Source of the DNA: Alphaproteobacteria bacterium
GTDB lineage: Bacteria; Pseudomonadota; Alphaproteobacteria; JAEULC01
Assembly: GCA_020851015.1 (NCBI GenBank)
Contig: JADZDN010000104.1
Location: forward strand, 1-64,000
Direction of reading: 5' to 3'
Length of the DNA stretch: 64,000 nucleotides
Positions 49,812 to 59,331 of the stretch are shown in pieces (the stretch's first letter is position 1; the number at the start of each line of letters is the position of its first letter). The notes below the pieces were generated by a model, which was given only the letters and a program-made list of their open reading frames with translations, had not been told where the DNA came from and did no database searches. The translations under genes and the position numbers were made by a program.

Positions 49812-50800
49812 AGCAGCCTTCGGAAGACGATGGGACGGCAATGCCGAGGCGGATCCTCATCACGGGCGGGAACGGCTATGTGGGGCGCGAGGTCACGCGC
49901 CTGCTCTACCGCGAGCACGAGGTTTGCGTCGCCGACAACTTGCGAATGACCGGCATACGATTTTCTCCCGACGAACGCCTGCGCTTCCGCTTCGAGCGCG
50001 TGGACCTCGCGGACGCCGCCGCGACCAAGACACTGATCGACGACTTCAAGCCGGCGGTCGTGATCCACCTGGCGGCCATACACTACATACCGGAATGCGA
50101 GGCCGAGCCCGGGCAGACCGTGCAGACCAACGTTGCCGGCACCGTCAACCTGCTGTCCGCATGCCCGGAGAACGTGCGGGTCGTGTTCGCGAGCAGCGGC
50201 GCCGTCTACAAGCCCGACGACCGGCCGCACCAGGAGGCAACCGGCGAACTGGAGCCGAATGACATCTATGGCTTCAGCAAGCTGCACGGCGAGCACTACG
50301 TGCGCTACCTCGCCCGCCAGCGCCGCCTGGCGGCCGTCATCGTCCGGCTGTTCAACGTGATTGGCCCGGGCGAGACCAATCCGCATCTCCTGCCCGAGAT
50401 CGTCGCGCAGCTCAAGACGGGACAGAAGGTGGTGCGGTTGGGCAATCTCTGGCCCCGGCGCGACTATATTCACATCCGCGATGCGGCGCGCGGTTTCGTG
50501 GCTACGGCGCTGAACCACGACGTCGCATCCGGCGAGGCGGTAACGGTCAACCTGGGCACGTCGCGGCCCTATTCCGTCGCCAACGTGATCACCAAGCTCC
50601 GCGAGGTTGCCGACATCGATTTCGCCCTGGAGGAGGATCGCAGTCGCGTCCGCCGCGTGGACCGGCCATTCCTGGCCGCCGACAATACGCAGATCCGCCG
50701 CCTGTTCGGGTGGGAGCCGAAGCTGACGATCGACGAGGCGCTGTCGGATCTCTGGCGCGAGCCGGACCTTTCCGCCGCCCTGCTGGCGAAATACCAATGA
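49808..50800 (+). CDS. NAD-dependent sugar epimerase/dehydratase
   Basis: A 330-residue extended SDR enzyme of UDP-glucose 4-epimerase type: ILITGGNGYVGREVTRLLYR near the start, HLAAIHYIPECEAEPGQTVQ, FASSGAVYKPDD (catalytic Ser) and YGFSKLHGEHY (Tyr-x-x-x-Lys, about residue 154). It should convert a nucleotide sugar for the repeat unit. The ATG at 49808 overlaps the Wzc-like stop by four bases. An internal ATG at 49841 would begin right at the Rossmann fold and cannot be excluded. It overlaps the following GT4 gene as well (50797-50800). Confidence 0.88.
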   Translation: MKQPSEDDGTAMPRRILITGGNGYVGREVTRLLYREHEVCVADNLRMTGIRFSPDERLRFRFERVDLADAAATKTLIDDFKPAVVIHLAAIHYIPECEAEPGQTVQTNVAGTVNLLSACPENVRVVFASSGAVYKPDDRPHQEATGELEPNDIYGFSKLHGEHYVRYLARQRRLAAVIVRLFNVIGPGETNPHLLPEIVAQLKTGQKVVRLGNLWPRRDYIHIRDAARGFVATALNHDVASGEAVTVNLGTSRPYSVANVITKLREVADIDFALEEDRSRVRRVDRPFLAADNTQIRRLFGWEPKLTIDEALSDLWREPDLSAALLAKYQ

Positions 50801-52050
50801 TGCGCGTGCTCGCCGCGATCGTCGTGCCGCCGCACCTGTCGGTCAGCGGCGGCGCGCGCGCCGGCGAGCGCCTGAGCGCAGCCATGACCCGCTATTGCGA
50901 CGTAACGGTCGCCAGCATGATGAACGAGGCGAGCGCGCAGGGCGTGCAACCCGGCGACCGCCCGGTGCGACGGGTTCCCGTCCGCAGCTGGCTGCCATCT
51001 GGAGTGCCGTGGAACCGGCTGCCCAACCGCTACGCCACGCTGTTCTACCGCTCCGACCTGCCGGAGATCGCCATCCGCGGCAAGTACGATCTCGTGCATC
51101 TGCACAACCCCATGCCCGGGCTGGAACTGGCGCGGGTCGCGCGGGCGTGTTCTCGCCACGGCATTCCCTATGTGATCTCCACCCACGGGTTCAACGAGGT
51201 CGCGCGCGGCAACGAGATCTATGGCTTCGGCGCGCTCCGCCGGCTTGCCTGGTCGCACCTGGTGAAGCGCCCGGTAGCGCGCGCCGTGCGGCATGCCGAC
51301 GGCATCTTCGCGCTGTCCGGCGCCGACTTCGCGATTGTCCGCGGCATGGGCTATGTCGGCCCCGCGCCGACCGTCGTCTGCAACGGAGTCGATGCGCCGG
51401 CGGCGGTGCCGGCGGTGGCGAGCGCGGGCGTACTCGAGCGACTCGGCATCCCTGCGGCGCGCAGCAAGGGGCAGATAACCTGCCTTTTCCTGGCCAACCA
51501 CACGCCGCACAAGGGGCTGCCCGTCCTGCTGAAAGCGTTCGGCCGGCTCAAGCGTCCCTATCTCCTGATCGTCGGCGGCGAGAAGCGCCGGGACATCGAC
51601 TACGAGCGCCATGTCCGCACCTGCGGCGAAGGCCAGCGCATCGCCGTGACGGGCCGCCTCGCCGACGACGAGGTTTCGGCGCTGTTCCGGCGGTCCGACC
51701 TCTTCGTCTTCCCGACCCTCGCCGACACCTTTCCGCTCGTCGTCCTGGAAGCGATGGCGCATGGCCTTCCGGTCGTGGCCTCGCGCATCGGCGGCATCCC
51801 CTATCAGCTCACCGAGGAATGCGGCGCGCTGGTCGATGCCGGCGATGATGTCCAGCTCGCGTCCATGGTCGACCGACTTGCGGACGCGCCGGATCGTCTG
51901 GTCGCGATGGGCAGGGCGGCGCGCGGGCGCGTGGCGGCCGAGTTCACCTGGGACGCGGCCGCCGCCCGGGCGTTCGACGGCTACACGCGCGCCTCGAGCC
52001 GCCGGCCCGCCGCGCAGGCCGCCGCCGTCCTCGGCGCGCAAGCCGTATAG
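50797..52050 (+). CDS. GT4-family glycosyltransferase
   Basis: A 417-residue GT-B enzyme. The N-terminal half has VPPHLSVSGGARAGERLSAA and DLVHLHNPMPGLELARVARA, with VISTHGFNEVARGNEIYG near residue 128. The C-terminal half has LFLANHTPHKGLPVLLKAFG and VFPTLADTFPLVVLEAMAHG (about 305-325), with the donor-site Glu. A retaining transferase adding a sugar to the lipid-linked repeat unit is the family expectation. The start overlaps the epimerase stop by four bases; 22 bases separate it from the fusion protein gene. Confidence 0.88.
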   Translation: MMRVLAAIVVPPHLSVSGGARAGERLSAAMTRYCDVTVASMMNEASAQGVQPGDRPVRRVPVRSWLPSGVPWNRLPNRYATLFYRSDLPEIAIRGKYDLVHLHNPMPGLELARVARACSRHGIPYVISTHGFNEVARGNEIYGFGALRRLAWSHLVKRPVARAVRHADGIFALSGADFAIVRGMGYVGPAPTVVCNGVDAPAAVPAVASAGVLERLGIPAARSKGQITCLFLANHTPHKGLPVLLKAFGRLKRPYLLIVGGEKRRDIDYERHVRTCGEGQRIAVTGRLADDEVSALFRRSDLFVFPTLADTFPLVVLEAMAHGLPVVASRIGGIPYQLTEECGALVDAGDDVQLASMVDRLADAPDRLVAMGRAARGRVAAEFTWDAAAARAFDGYTRASSRRPAAQAAAVLGAQAV

Positions 52051-52072
52051 CGGCGAAGGAACGGATCCTGTC

Positions 52073-54325
52073 ATGGCCCCAGCAACAACCCCTCGGCTTG
52101 CGATCATCGGCTGTGGCGCGCTTGTCGACCATCACCTGAGTCTCGCCTTGCGTCGGATCGGATGGCTGCCCAGGGTGCTGGTCGACACCTCGCCGCAGCG
52201 CATCGACGTCGTCGCGCGCAAGTTCGGCAGCCGGTGCAAGGGTGCGATCAAGGCCCCGGAGTGGCAGTCCGTGGCCGGCGAGTTCGACGCGGCGATCGTC
52301 GCTGTTCCGCCATCGCTGCATGGAAAGATCGGCGCGAGCCTGGCCGAGGCCGGCAAGCACGTGTTCATGGAAAAGCCGTTAGCCACCACGGCGGATCAAT
52401 GCTGGACGATGATCGCCGCCGCGGAGCGCAGCAAGGTCACGCTGTCGGTTGGCCTGCTGCGGCGCTATCTGCAAGTCGCGCGCTGGACCAAGGCGCTGCT
52501 GGAGGCCGGCATCCTCGGCGATTTCGTCCGCTTCGAGGCGCGCGAGGGCTTCGTCTTCAACTGGGACATCAGCACAATCGGCATGATCCAGCCGCAGCTG
52601 GCCGGCGGCGGCGTGCTGATCGACACGGGAGCCCACACGATCGACCTGCTGCGGTGGTGGCTGGGCGACCTGACTCTGGTCGGCTATCGCGACGACAACA
52701 GGGGCGGAGTCGAGGCGGACTGCATCGTCGATTGCCGTCTGGCCAATGGCGCGACCGGATCGATCGAGCTTAGCCGCACGCGCGAACTGAGCAACACGCT
52801 GCGCATCGAAGGCACCAAGGGGTTCGTCGAGGTTCATCTCTACAAGAACGAGGTTCGGGCGGCCTCCCCCAACGTGCTGGCGTTCCGGGCCGACGGCGTC
52901 GGTGTCACCGACATGAAGCAGCAGTTCTTCGCCGAGCTGTTCGACGCCGAATTGAAGGATTTCCTGACCAGCGCCTCGGGCACCACCACGGTCGGCGTCG
53001 CCGGCCGCGCGGCGGTGGACTCGGTAGCGCTGATTGAACAGTGCTATGCCGCGCGCGAGCCGCTGTTGATGCCTTGGCAAGGGTCGCCGACGGCGGCCAC
53101 CGCACCGCGATCGGATCGGCCTCGTCTTCCTGCCGGCAGCAAAGTGCTGATCACGGGAGCAACCGGGTTCATCGGCGGCCGGCTGGCCGAGCAGCTTGTC
53201 CAGGAGCATGGCGCGCAGGTTCGCTGCCTTGTCCGCAATCTCGGCCGATCGACGCGCCTCGCTCGCATGCCGGTCGAACTGATTCAGGCCGACCTCGCCG
53301 ACGCTGCCCAGATCGACGCAGCGGTGCGCGGCGTGGACTACGTATTCCACTGTGCCTATGACGTCCGCTCGCGCAAGCAAAACGTGGACGCGGTGGCAAA
53401 CCTGCTGCAGTCCTGCAAGAGGCACGCCGTGCGGCGGTTCGTCCATGTAAGCACCTTCTCGGTCTACGAGCCGTTCCCGGACGGCGTTGTTTCGGAAGCG
53501 ACGCCGGCCGGCGACCGGGCATGGGTCTATGTCAACACCAAGCTCGACCTCGAAAAGGCCGTGCTCGGCGCCGCGCGGTCGGAGGGCGTACCGGCGACGA
53601 TCATTCAGCCGGCGATCGTCTATGGGCCGTTCTGCCAGCCCTGGACGAACGCCCCCGCCGAGATGCTGATCTACGGCAATGTCGTTCTGCCCGAACGCGC
53701 GGATGGGCTGTGCAATGCCGTCTACATCGACGACCTGACCGATGGCATGCTGCGCGCCGCCATCGACACCGCGGCGATCGGCGAGCGCTTCGTCATTTCC
53801 GGCCCCCGACCGGTGACGTGGAGCGCGTTCTTCACCGAGTTCGCCAGTGCATTGAACACCGCGCCACCGCAGTTCTGGCCAAAGGAAGAGATAGCCAAGA
53901 CCAACTATGGCCTAGTCCATGACGTCCGCATGGTGCTGTCCAATCCGAAGATGATCATCCAGATCATCGTTCGCTGGCCGCCGGCGCGGCGCGCGCTGCA
54001 GGCCGGCCTCGACTCGATGCCGCCGCCGCTCCGCAAGCTGGTGATGACCCGCTATTTCGGCGGCGGCGGCCGCCGCATCGGCCAGGACTTCCTGCCCGAC
54101 AAGCAGAAGCTTGCCCTGTACACGGCCAAGCCGGTGGTGTCGAACGAGAAGGCGGAGAGACTCCTGGGCTATCGGCCACGCTTCGATTTCAAGGATGGCA
54201 TGGCCGCCACCAGGCGCTATCTCGAATGGGCCTATGGCGATACGAGCCGCTACGTGAAAACGCAGCGCGCACCCGTGGCGTCGGCCGCGATAAGCCCGGC
54301 CGCGGGCTTTGCCAGTGCAGACTAG
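52073..54325 (+). CDS. Fusion of Gfo/Idh/MocA dehydrogenase and SDR epimerase
   Basis: A 750-residue single frame with two NAD(P)-binding enzymes. Residues about 1-345 are a Gfo/Idh/MocA oxidoreductase: LAIIGCGALVDHHLS, the EKP block VFMEKPLATT near 103, and GGGVLIDTGAHTIDLLRWWL near 180 with its catalytic-type His. Residues about 355-735 are an extended SDR: KVLITGATGFIGGRLAEQLV, HVSTFSVYEPFPDG and the catalytic YVNTK near 485. No stop or start signal separates them and the linker is a short Pro/Ser/Arg stretch. The pair could oxidise and then epimerise or reduce the same nucleotide sugar without release. It lies between GT4 and flippase genes. Confidence 0.85.
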   Translation: MAPATTPRLAIIGCGALVDHHLSLALRRIGWLPRVLVDTSPQRIDVVARKFGSRCKGAIKAPEWQSVAGEFDAAIVAVPPSLHGKIGASLAEAGKHVFMEKPLATTADQCWTMIAAAERSKVTLSVGLLRRYLQVARWTKALLEAGILGDFVRFEAREGFVFNWDISTIGMIQPQLAGGGVLIDTGAHTIDLLRWWLGDLTLVGYRDDNRGGVEADCIVDCRLANGATGSIELSRTRELSNTLRIEGTKGFVEVHLYKNEVRAASPNVLAFRADGVGVTDMKQQFFAELFDAELKDFLTSASGTTTVGVAGRAAVDSVALIEQCYAAREPLLMPWQGSPTAATAPRSDRPRLPAGSKVLITGATGFIGGRLAEQLVQEHGAQVRCLVRNLGRSTRLARMPVELIQADLADAAQIDAAVRGVDYVFHCAYDVRSRKQNVDAVANLLQSCKRHAVRRFVHVSTFSVYEPFPDGVVSEATPAGDRAWVYVNTKLDLEKAVLGAARSEGVPATIIQPAIVYGPFCQPWTNAPAEMLIYGNVVLPERADGLCNAVYIDDLTDGMLRAAIDTAAIGERFVISGPRPVTWSAFFTEFASALNTAPPQFWPKEEIAKTNYGLVHDVRMVLSNPKMIIQIIVRWPPARRALQAGLDSMPPPLRKLVMTRYFGGGGRRIGQDFLPDKQKLALYTAKPVVSNEKAERLLGYRPRFDFKDGMAATRRYLEWAYGDTSRYVKTQRAPVASAAISPAAGFASAD

Positions 54326-55556
54326 AGGCACCTTCCTTCGCGCATCCTGGACCCTGGCCGATCAGGGTATCGCCAGCCTCGGCGCTTTTCTCGCCAATAT
54401 CTGCCTGGCCCGGCAGCTCGCCGCCGAGGAATACGGCATCTTCGCCCTGCTGTTGGGCGGCGCGCTGGGGCTTCAGGTCGTCATGTCGTCGCTGATCTTC
54501 TATCCGTTGTCCGTGCGCCTGGCCGTCGCCGAGGGCGACCGGCATGGCCGGTTGACCCTTGCGAGCCTGGTACTGGCCCTGGCGGGTAGCGTTCTTCTGG
54601 CGACCGTGCTGGGGCTGGTACTGCTCGTCTTTGGCCGCGGCGACCTGGCGCTCTTCGCCGCGGTGTGGTTCGTCCTGTGGCAGACGCAGGAGGCGATGCG
54701 GCGCTGCCTGTTCGCCAATTTCCGCCACCAGACCGCGATCGCCGGCGATTCGATCACCTACCTCGGCCAGGTCGCGCTGATCGTCATGCTGAGCGTGAAG
54801 GACGCGCTCTCCTTGCCCAACGCGCTGGCCGCAATGGCCTTCTCGTCGGCGCTGGGCGCGCTCATTCAGTTCCGCCAGCTTGGTCTTGCCGGGCGGGGGT
54901 CGCTGAACTTGCCCGAGGTGATCAAGGACTATTGGTCGCTTGGCAGCTGGTCGCTCGCCAACAATCTGATGTCCCTCGTACGCGTCCAGTCGCTGCCCTG
55001 GGCCCTTGCGGCATCACAGGGCGCGGCGGCCGCGGCCTTGTTCCAGGCGTCGCTGAACGTCGTCAACCTGGCCAACCCGATCATACTCGGCCTGTGCAAC
55101 GTGATCCCGCAGGCGGCGGCCCACGCGCATGCCCATGGCCGGGAGCGCGCGTGGCAATCGGCGCGGGCCTACGCTTTCCTGGGGGCGGTACCGACCTTCG
55201 TCTACTATGCCGCGGCGTTGATCGCGCCCGGGATCATCCTGCACATCTTCTATGGCAGCCAGACGGCGTATCTCGGCCTGGACACGCCGGTTCGCCTTCT
55301 GGTCGCGGCATGGATCCTTGCCTATGCGGTCGACATGATCTGCTCGTACCTGCACGGCATCGAGGCGGCGCGAATTGCCCTTGTAATCAACGCCCTCGGC
55401 ATGCTGGCCGCGGCGCTGCTGGCATGGCCTCTCACTCACGCATTCGGTCTCGTCGGCAGCTGCATCGCGTTGCTCGGCGCAAACCTGGTGCGCTTCGCCT
55501 ACTCCCAACTCACCCTGGCACGGATGACGAGCGATGAACGACCTCGGCTCGCTTAG
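54315..55556 (+). CDS. Wzx-type polysaccharide flippase
   Basis: About 413 residues with roughly twelve hydrophobic helices, the pattern of MATE-like oligosaccharide flippases that carry the undecaprenyl-linked repeat unit to the periplasmic face. Family-like segments are LADQGIASLGAFLANICLAR and QLAAEEYGIFALLLGG at the N-terminus, and WSLGSWSLANNLMSLVRVQS in the middle. The start is GTG 54315 (TTG 54309 also possible), overlapping the fusion gene by 11 bases. The stop region overlaps the following GT4 gene by 23 bases, so the order fusion, flippase, GT4 is one transcript. Confidence 0.85.
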   Translation: MQTRGTFLRASWTLADQGIASLGAFLANICLARQLAAEEYGIFALLLGGALGLQVVMSSLIFYPLSVRLAVAEGDRHGRLTLASLVLALAGSVLLATVLGLVLLVFGRGDLALFAAVWFVLWQTQEAMRRCLFANFRHQTAIAGDSITYLGQVALIVMLSVKDALSLPNALAAMAFSSALGALIQFRQLGLAGRGSLNLPEVIKDYWSLGSWSLANNLMSLVRVQSLPWALAASQGAAAAALFQASLNVVNLANPIILGLCNVIPQAAAHAHAHGRERAWQSARAYAFLGAVPTFVYYAAALIAPGIILHIFYGSQTAYLGLDTPVRLLVAAWILAYAVDMICSYLHGIEAARIALVINALGMLAAALLAWPLTHAFGLVGSCIALLGANLVRFAYSQLTLARMTSDERPRLA

Positions 55557-56802
55557 CCTGCGCGACAATGCGGCGATCCTGGCTGGCCGGGAGCAGACGC
55601 CGCCGCTCGACATCCGCCACATCATCATCGGCCACTGCAAGGGCCATCCGTTGCAGGCGAACGGCGTCTACACGGTTGCGCGGCAGTTCGTGCGCGAGCA
55701 ACTCGGCGCGGGCGAGAGCGCCAAGCTGTTCTATCTGCGTAACGGGCCAGCGGAGCCCGGCGACCAGCCGATCGACGTGCCGTCCCAGATCCTGCCGCTC
55801 AACGGCGTCAAGCTGCGCGGGCATGCCGTCACGCTCGCGCCCAAGGTGATGGGGGCGCTGCTGGCCGGAACGACGCGGAACACGATCTTTCACGTTCACG
55901 GGGGGCGCGAGCCGCTCCTGCTTTACCTGACAGCGATGTTGCGCAAGCGCCATGTGCCCTATGCGCTGACCGTACACGGCCGCTACTCGCATATCTTCGA
56001 CCAGCATGCGCGGATCACGCGCCGCGTTCCGGCGCTCTACCTTCGCGTGATCGAGCGGCAGGTTCTGCAGCACGCGCAGTTCGTCCACGCGGCTTGCCCG
56101 CAGGAACGCGAAATCGTCAAGGTCGTGGCGCCAGGCGCCCGGGTCGAGATAGTCGGAAACGCCGCCTATTCGAGCCGGCTGGATGGAGCGCCGGCGTCAC
56201 CCCGCCGCGCCGGACCGTCCGCGCAATTCCCGCGCTTCGGCTTCTGCGGGCGCTACGAGGTCGAGCACAAGGGGCTAGACCTGCTCATCGAAGGCTTTGC
56301 CGCCTATCGCAAGGCCGGCGGCAAGGGGCAACTCGAATTGATCGGGACCGGTCCTGCGCGCGAGAGCCTCGCGGTCCTGGCCGGGAGGCTGCAGCTCGAC
56401 GAGTCGATCACCGTGCGCGGTCCCGCGTTCGGCGCGGAGAAGGCCAGAGCGCTGAACACCTGGGACTTCTTCGTGATGCCCTCGCGATTCGACGTGATGC
56501 CCACAGCGGGGCTGGAAGCCGCGCTGTTCGGCTTGCCGCTGATCGTTTCGGCGCCGACCAATCTGCAGGATGAGGTCAATCGGTTCGGCAGCGGTCTGCC
56601 TATTTCCGCCTTGTCTCCAGCGGCCGTTGCACGCGCGCTGTTCCAGGCCGAAGGTCTCCGTGCGGAGGAATGGGCGCGCATGTCGCACGCCGCCTTCCAG
56701 ATGGCGGCGTCGATCGGCGATTGGAGCGTGGCCTCCGATCGTTTGCTCGATCTCTATCAACGACGCGACGCGGGCCTCCGCACAGGCAACCACGGGAGCT
56801 GA
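55534..56802 (+). CDS. GT4-family glycosyltransferase
   Basis: A 422-residue GT-B enzyme. HIIIGHCKGHPLQANGVYTV lies near residue 29, IFHVHGGREPLLLYLTAMLR near 118 and YALTVHGRYSHIFDQHARIT near 142. The donor half has FGFCGRYEVEHKGLDLLIEG (about 230) and FVMPSRFDVMPTAGLEAALF (about 310-330). The place of the usual ExxE glutamates is taken by D...E (DVMPTAGLEA), within the range seen in GT4 proteins. It overlaps the flippase gene by 23 bases and touches the acyltransferase gene. Confidence 0.85.
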   Translation: MNDLGSLSLRDNAAILAGREQTPPLDIRHIIIGHCKGHPLQANGVYTVARQFVREQLGAGESAKLFYLRNGPAEPGDQPIDVPSQILPLNGVKLRGHAVTLAPKVMGALLAGTTRNTIFHVHGGREPLLLYLTAMLRKRHVPYALTVHGRYSHIFDQHARITRRVPALYLRVIERQVLQHAQFVHAACPQEREIVKVVAPGARVEIVGNAAYSSRLDGAPASPRRAGPSAQFPRFGFCGRYEVEHKGLDLLIEGFAAYRKAGGKGQLELIGTGPARESLAVLAGRLQLDESITVRGPAFGAEKARALNTWDFFVMPSRFDVMPTAGLEAALFGLPLIVSAPTNLQDEVNRFGSGLPISALSPAAVARALFQAEGLRAEEWARMSHAAFQMAASIGDWSVASDRLLDLYQRRDAGLRTGNHGS

Positions 56803-56804
56803 TG

Positions 56805-57908
56805 ATGGCGACCGAAACCAGGAACGACATTCAGTGGCTGCGATGCATTGCCGCCCTGGAGGTCGTGGTGTGGCATTCGGACCTCATCGTCAAGCACTTC
56901 TCCGGCAGCCTGGTCGCCCAATCGTCCTGGCAACCGCTGGGCGGCATCGGCGTCGAGCTGTTCTTCATCGTGTCGGGCTACGTGATCTGCATGCGCGCCC
57001 CGCATTATCGGACGGGACTGGCGTTCCTGCGCTCGCGCGTGTACCGCCTGTTTCCGCTCTACTGGATGTTCACCACCCTCGTCATTCTGGCTTTTTTCCT
57101 GAACAGGAGCTGGAAGCTGCACGGACTCGAGCTGACGCCGGACCTCGCGCTCCGCTCCTACCTGATCCTCCCGCAGCAAGGCCAGCCGATCCTCGGCGTG
57201 GGTTGGACGCTGGAGCACGAGATGGTGTTCTACGCCTTCGTCGCGCTTTGGATGCTGCTGCCCTTCGGCATGAGATCGCGTCCGCGCATCGGCTTCGGCG
57301 TGGCGATGTCCGCACTCGGGCTGAGCGGATTCTTTTACGGGACCGGACCCAATGGGCATGCCTGGGATTTTCACCTTGCCAGTCCCTATCTTCTTGTCTT
57401 CGCGTTCGGCTGGCTTGCCCGGCTGGTCGACGAGCTGAGGCCGGGTTGGCGCGGCGCGGCGCTGCTCGGCTTCTTTCTGGGCGTCGTCGCGGTCGGCGCG
57501 GGGCTCGGCGACCAGCAGGAAAATCCGCTCGCGTTGCGGTTCGGCCTTTCCGCCGGGTTCTTCTTCGTCGTCTGGCGGGCGGAGCGGGTTTTCCGGATCG
57601 ACCATTGGATCAACCGCGCGGCGGCGAAAATCGGCGATGCGTCCTACAGCCTCTATTTGTCGCACTGGTTCGTCCTGTCGATCCTCGGCAAGGCGCTGGG
57701 AACGCTGACGCTGCCGCCGAGCCTCGCAATCGTCGTGCGCCTCTGCGGAATCGCCCTGTGCGTGGCCGTCGGGCAGGCACTCTTCATGTGGCTTGAGAAG
57801 CCGATCGATCGCATGCTGCGTGGCGGCCGCGGCAAGCCCGCGTTGCACCTGCGTCGACGGCCAGCGATGCCGGGCCTACCGAGCCCGGTCACGGCCGCGG
57901 AGCGCTGA
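56805..57908 (+). CDS. Membrane acyltransferase (acyltransferase 3 family)
   Basis: A 367-residue membrane protein with about ten helices of the acyltransferase 3 family (ExoZ/OafA-like), which adds acetyl or similar groups to glycans. The start block IQWLRCIAALEVVVWHSDLI carries the catalytic-type His; GVELFFIVSGYVICMRAPH and RVYRLFPLYWMFT follow, with SYSLYLSHWFVLSILGKALG near the end. ATG 56805 fits the GGGAG ribosome site best (spacing 6); an ATG at 56802 overlaps the previous stop. It acts in the inner membrane on the lipid-linked or growing polymer. Confidence 0.9.
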   Translation: MATETRNDIQWLRCIAALEVVVWHSDLIVKHFSGSLVAQSSWQPLGGIGVELFFIVSGYVICMRAPHYRTGLAFLRSRVYRLFPLYWMFTTLVILAFFLNRSWKLHGLELTPDLALRSYLILPQQGQPILGVGWTLEHEMVFYAFVALWMLLPFGMRSRPRIGFGVAMSALGLSGFFYGTGPNGHAWDFHLASPYLLVFAFGWLARLVDELRPGWRGAALLGFFLGVVAVGAGLGDQQENPLALRFGLSAGFFFVVWRAERVFRIDHWINRAAAKIGDASYSLYLSHWFVLSILGKALGTLTLPPSLAIVVRLCGIALCVAVGQALFMWLEKPIDRMLRGGRGKPALHLRRRPAMPGLPSPVTAAER

Positions 57909-57916
57909 GCTTCCGC

Positions 57917-59329
57917 GTGGCCTACGCGTCGGCAATTGCGCCCGAGGCGCGCTTGCGGCGTCCAAGCGCGCTGGACTCGTATTTCTGGCTTCTGTGCCTC
58001 TCGCTGGGCGGCTATGCCATCCTGGGCAAGGGCTATGCATATGTGGGCCTGCCGCCCGTCCTTATCGGCGAGGTTCTGCTCGTCGCCGGGGTTGCCGTCG
58101 TCCTGAAAAGCGGCTGTGCGGTTGCCATCCTGACAACGCCTGCAAGCCAGCTGCTTCTGGCCATGATCGTCCTGGTGACCTTTCGCGTCGTTGACGCTAT
58201 CGATGTCCATGGGTTGAACGCCCTTCGCGACAGCGTGATCGTGCTCTATGGCGTCTTTGCCTTCGCCGTCGCCGCCCTGCTGCTCGACAGGCCGGCGCGG
58301 ATCCGATGGGCCTTGTCCGCCTACGGCCGGTTCGCGCTGGTTTTCGGAGTCATTGGCGGCACGCTGACCCATTTGACCCAGCAGCTTCGCGGCCAGATCC
58401 CCGTGTGGCCAACCTCCGGAACGGCGATGCTGGACGTCAGGGCCGGCGAAACCGGCGTTCACCTTGCCGGGGTGGCGATATTCGCGCTGCTCGGATTCCG
58501 CAAGTATTCGCCGGCATGGGTGCTTGCCTTGATGCTGGGCATCCTCCTGGTGACCCCGAGCCGCGGCGGAATGCTGGCCTGCGTCATTCCGATTGCCTGC
58601 GCCGTGGTCGCCAGCGGCCAGGTGCGGCGCTTCATGCCGATGCTGCTCCTGGTCCTGGGGATGTTTTTCGCCCTCTACGCCGCGGGGCTCGAGATCCAGG
58701 CGGGCGAACGCACCGTCGGTCCACAGCAGGTACTGGACGGTCTGGAAAGTCTGATCGGCACCAGCAACGCATCCAATCTCGACGGCACCAAGATGTGGCG
58801 GCTGCGGTGGTGGCAGGCCATCCGGGACTACACGTTCGACGGACCCTATTTCTGGACCGGCAAGGGCTTCGGCATGAGCCTCGCCGAGGTCGACGGTTTC
58901 CTGGTCGGCCTTGAATTCGGCGGGCCGCCCCTGCGCAGCCCGCACAACGGGCACATGACGATCCTCGCACGCATGGGCGTACCCGGGCTGGTGCTGTGGG
59001 CGGTGACGCTCGTCGCCTGGTTCGCCATGATGGCGCGGGGCATGCTGCTGGCGCGAAGCCTCGGCGACCGGCAGTGGTACAACCTGTTCCTGTGGATCGC
59101 GTGCTACGGTCTGTCGATCATCATCGATGCAACGTTCGATGTCGCGCTCGAAGGGCCGATGGTGGGCATATGGTTCTGGTGCGTTTTCGGTTTCGGGGTC
59201 GGCGCGACCATGATCTATCGCGCGATGGTCGACCGCGGGCGGATGACGACGCCGCCCGTGCCGCGCGATGCGCCCCTGGTCGTGCCACAGGGCCTCATGG
59301 CGCCCGGAGCCAGGCGCATGAGCCTCTAG
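57917..59329 (+). CDS. Wzy-type polymerase / O-antigen ligase family protein
   Basis: A 470-residue membrane protein with about ten to eleven helices and a large loop before the end, as in Wzy polymerases and WaaL ligases. The family-like loop is FWTGKGFGMSLAEVDGF followed by RSPHNGHMTILARMGVPGLV (about residues 312-360), where the His of HNGHM and the Gly-rich G-G-S segment are typical. TPSRGGMLACVIPIACAVVA (about 213) is the conserved basic helix start. With the flippase, Wzc-like and export proteins present, it most likely polymerises the repeat units. Start GTG 57917, nine bases after the acyltransferase stop. Confidence 0.85.
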   Translation: MAYASAIAPEARLRRPSALDSYFWLLCLSLGGYAILGKGYAYVGLPPVLIGEVLLVAGVAVVLKSGCAVAILTTPASQLLLAMIVLVTFRVVDAIDVHGLNALRDSVIVLYGVFAFAVAALLLDRPARIRWALSAYGRFALVFGVIGGTLTHLTQQLRGQIPVWPTSGTAMLDVRAGETGVHLAGVAIFALLGFRKYSPAWVLALMLGILLVTPSRGGMLACVIPIACAVVASGQVRRFMPMLLLVLGMFFALYAAGLEIQAGERTVGPQQVLDGLESLIGTSNASNLDGTKMWRLRWWQAIRDYTFDGPYFWTGKGFGMSLAEVDGFLVGLEFGGPPLRSPHNGHMTILARMGVPGLVLWAVTLVAWFAMMARGMLLARSLGDRQWYNLFLWIACYGLSIIIDATFDVALEGPMVGIWFWCVFGFGVGATMIYRAMVDRGRMTTPPVPRDAPLVVPQGLMAPGARRMSL

Positions 59330-59331
59330 CC

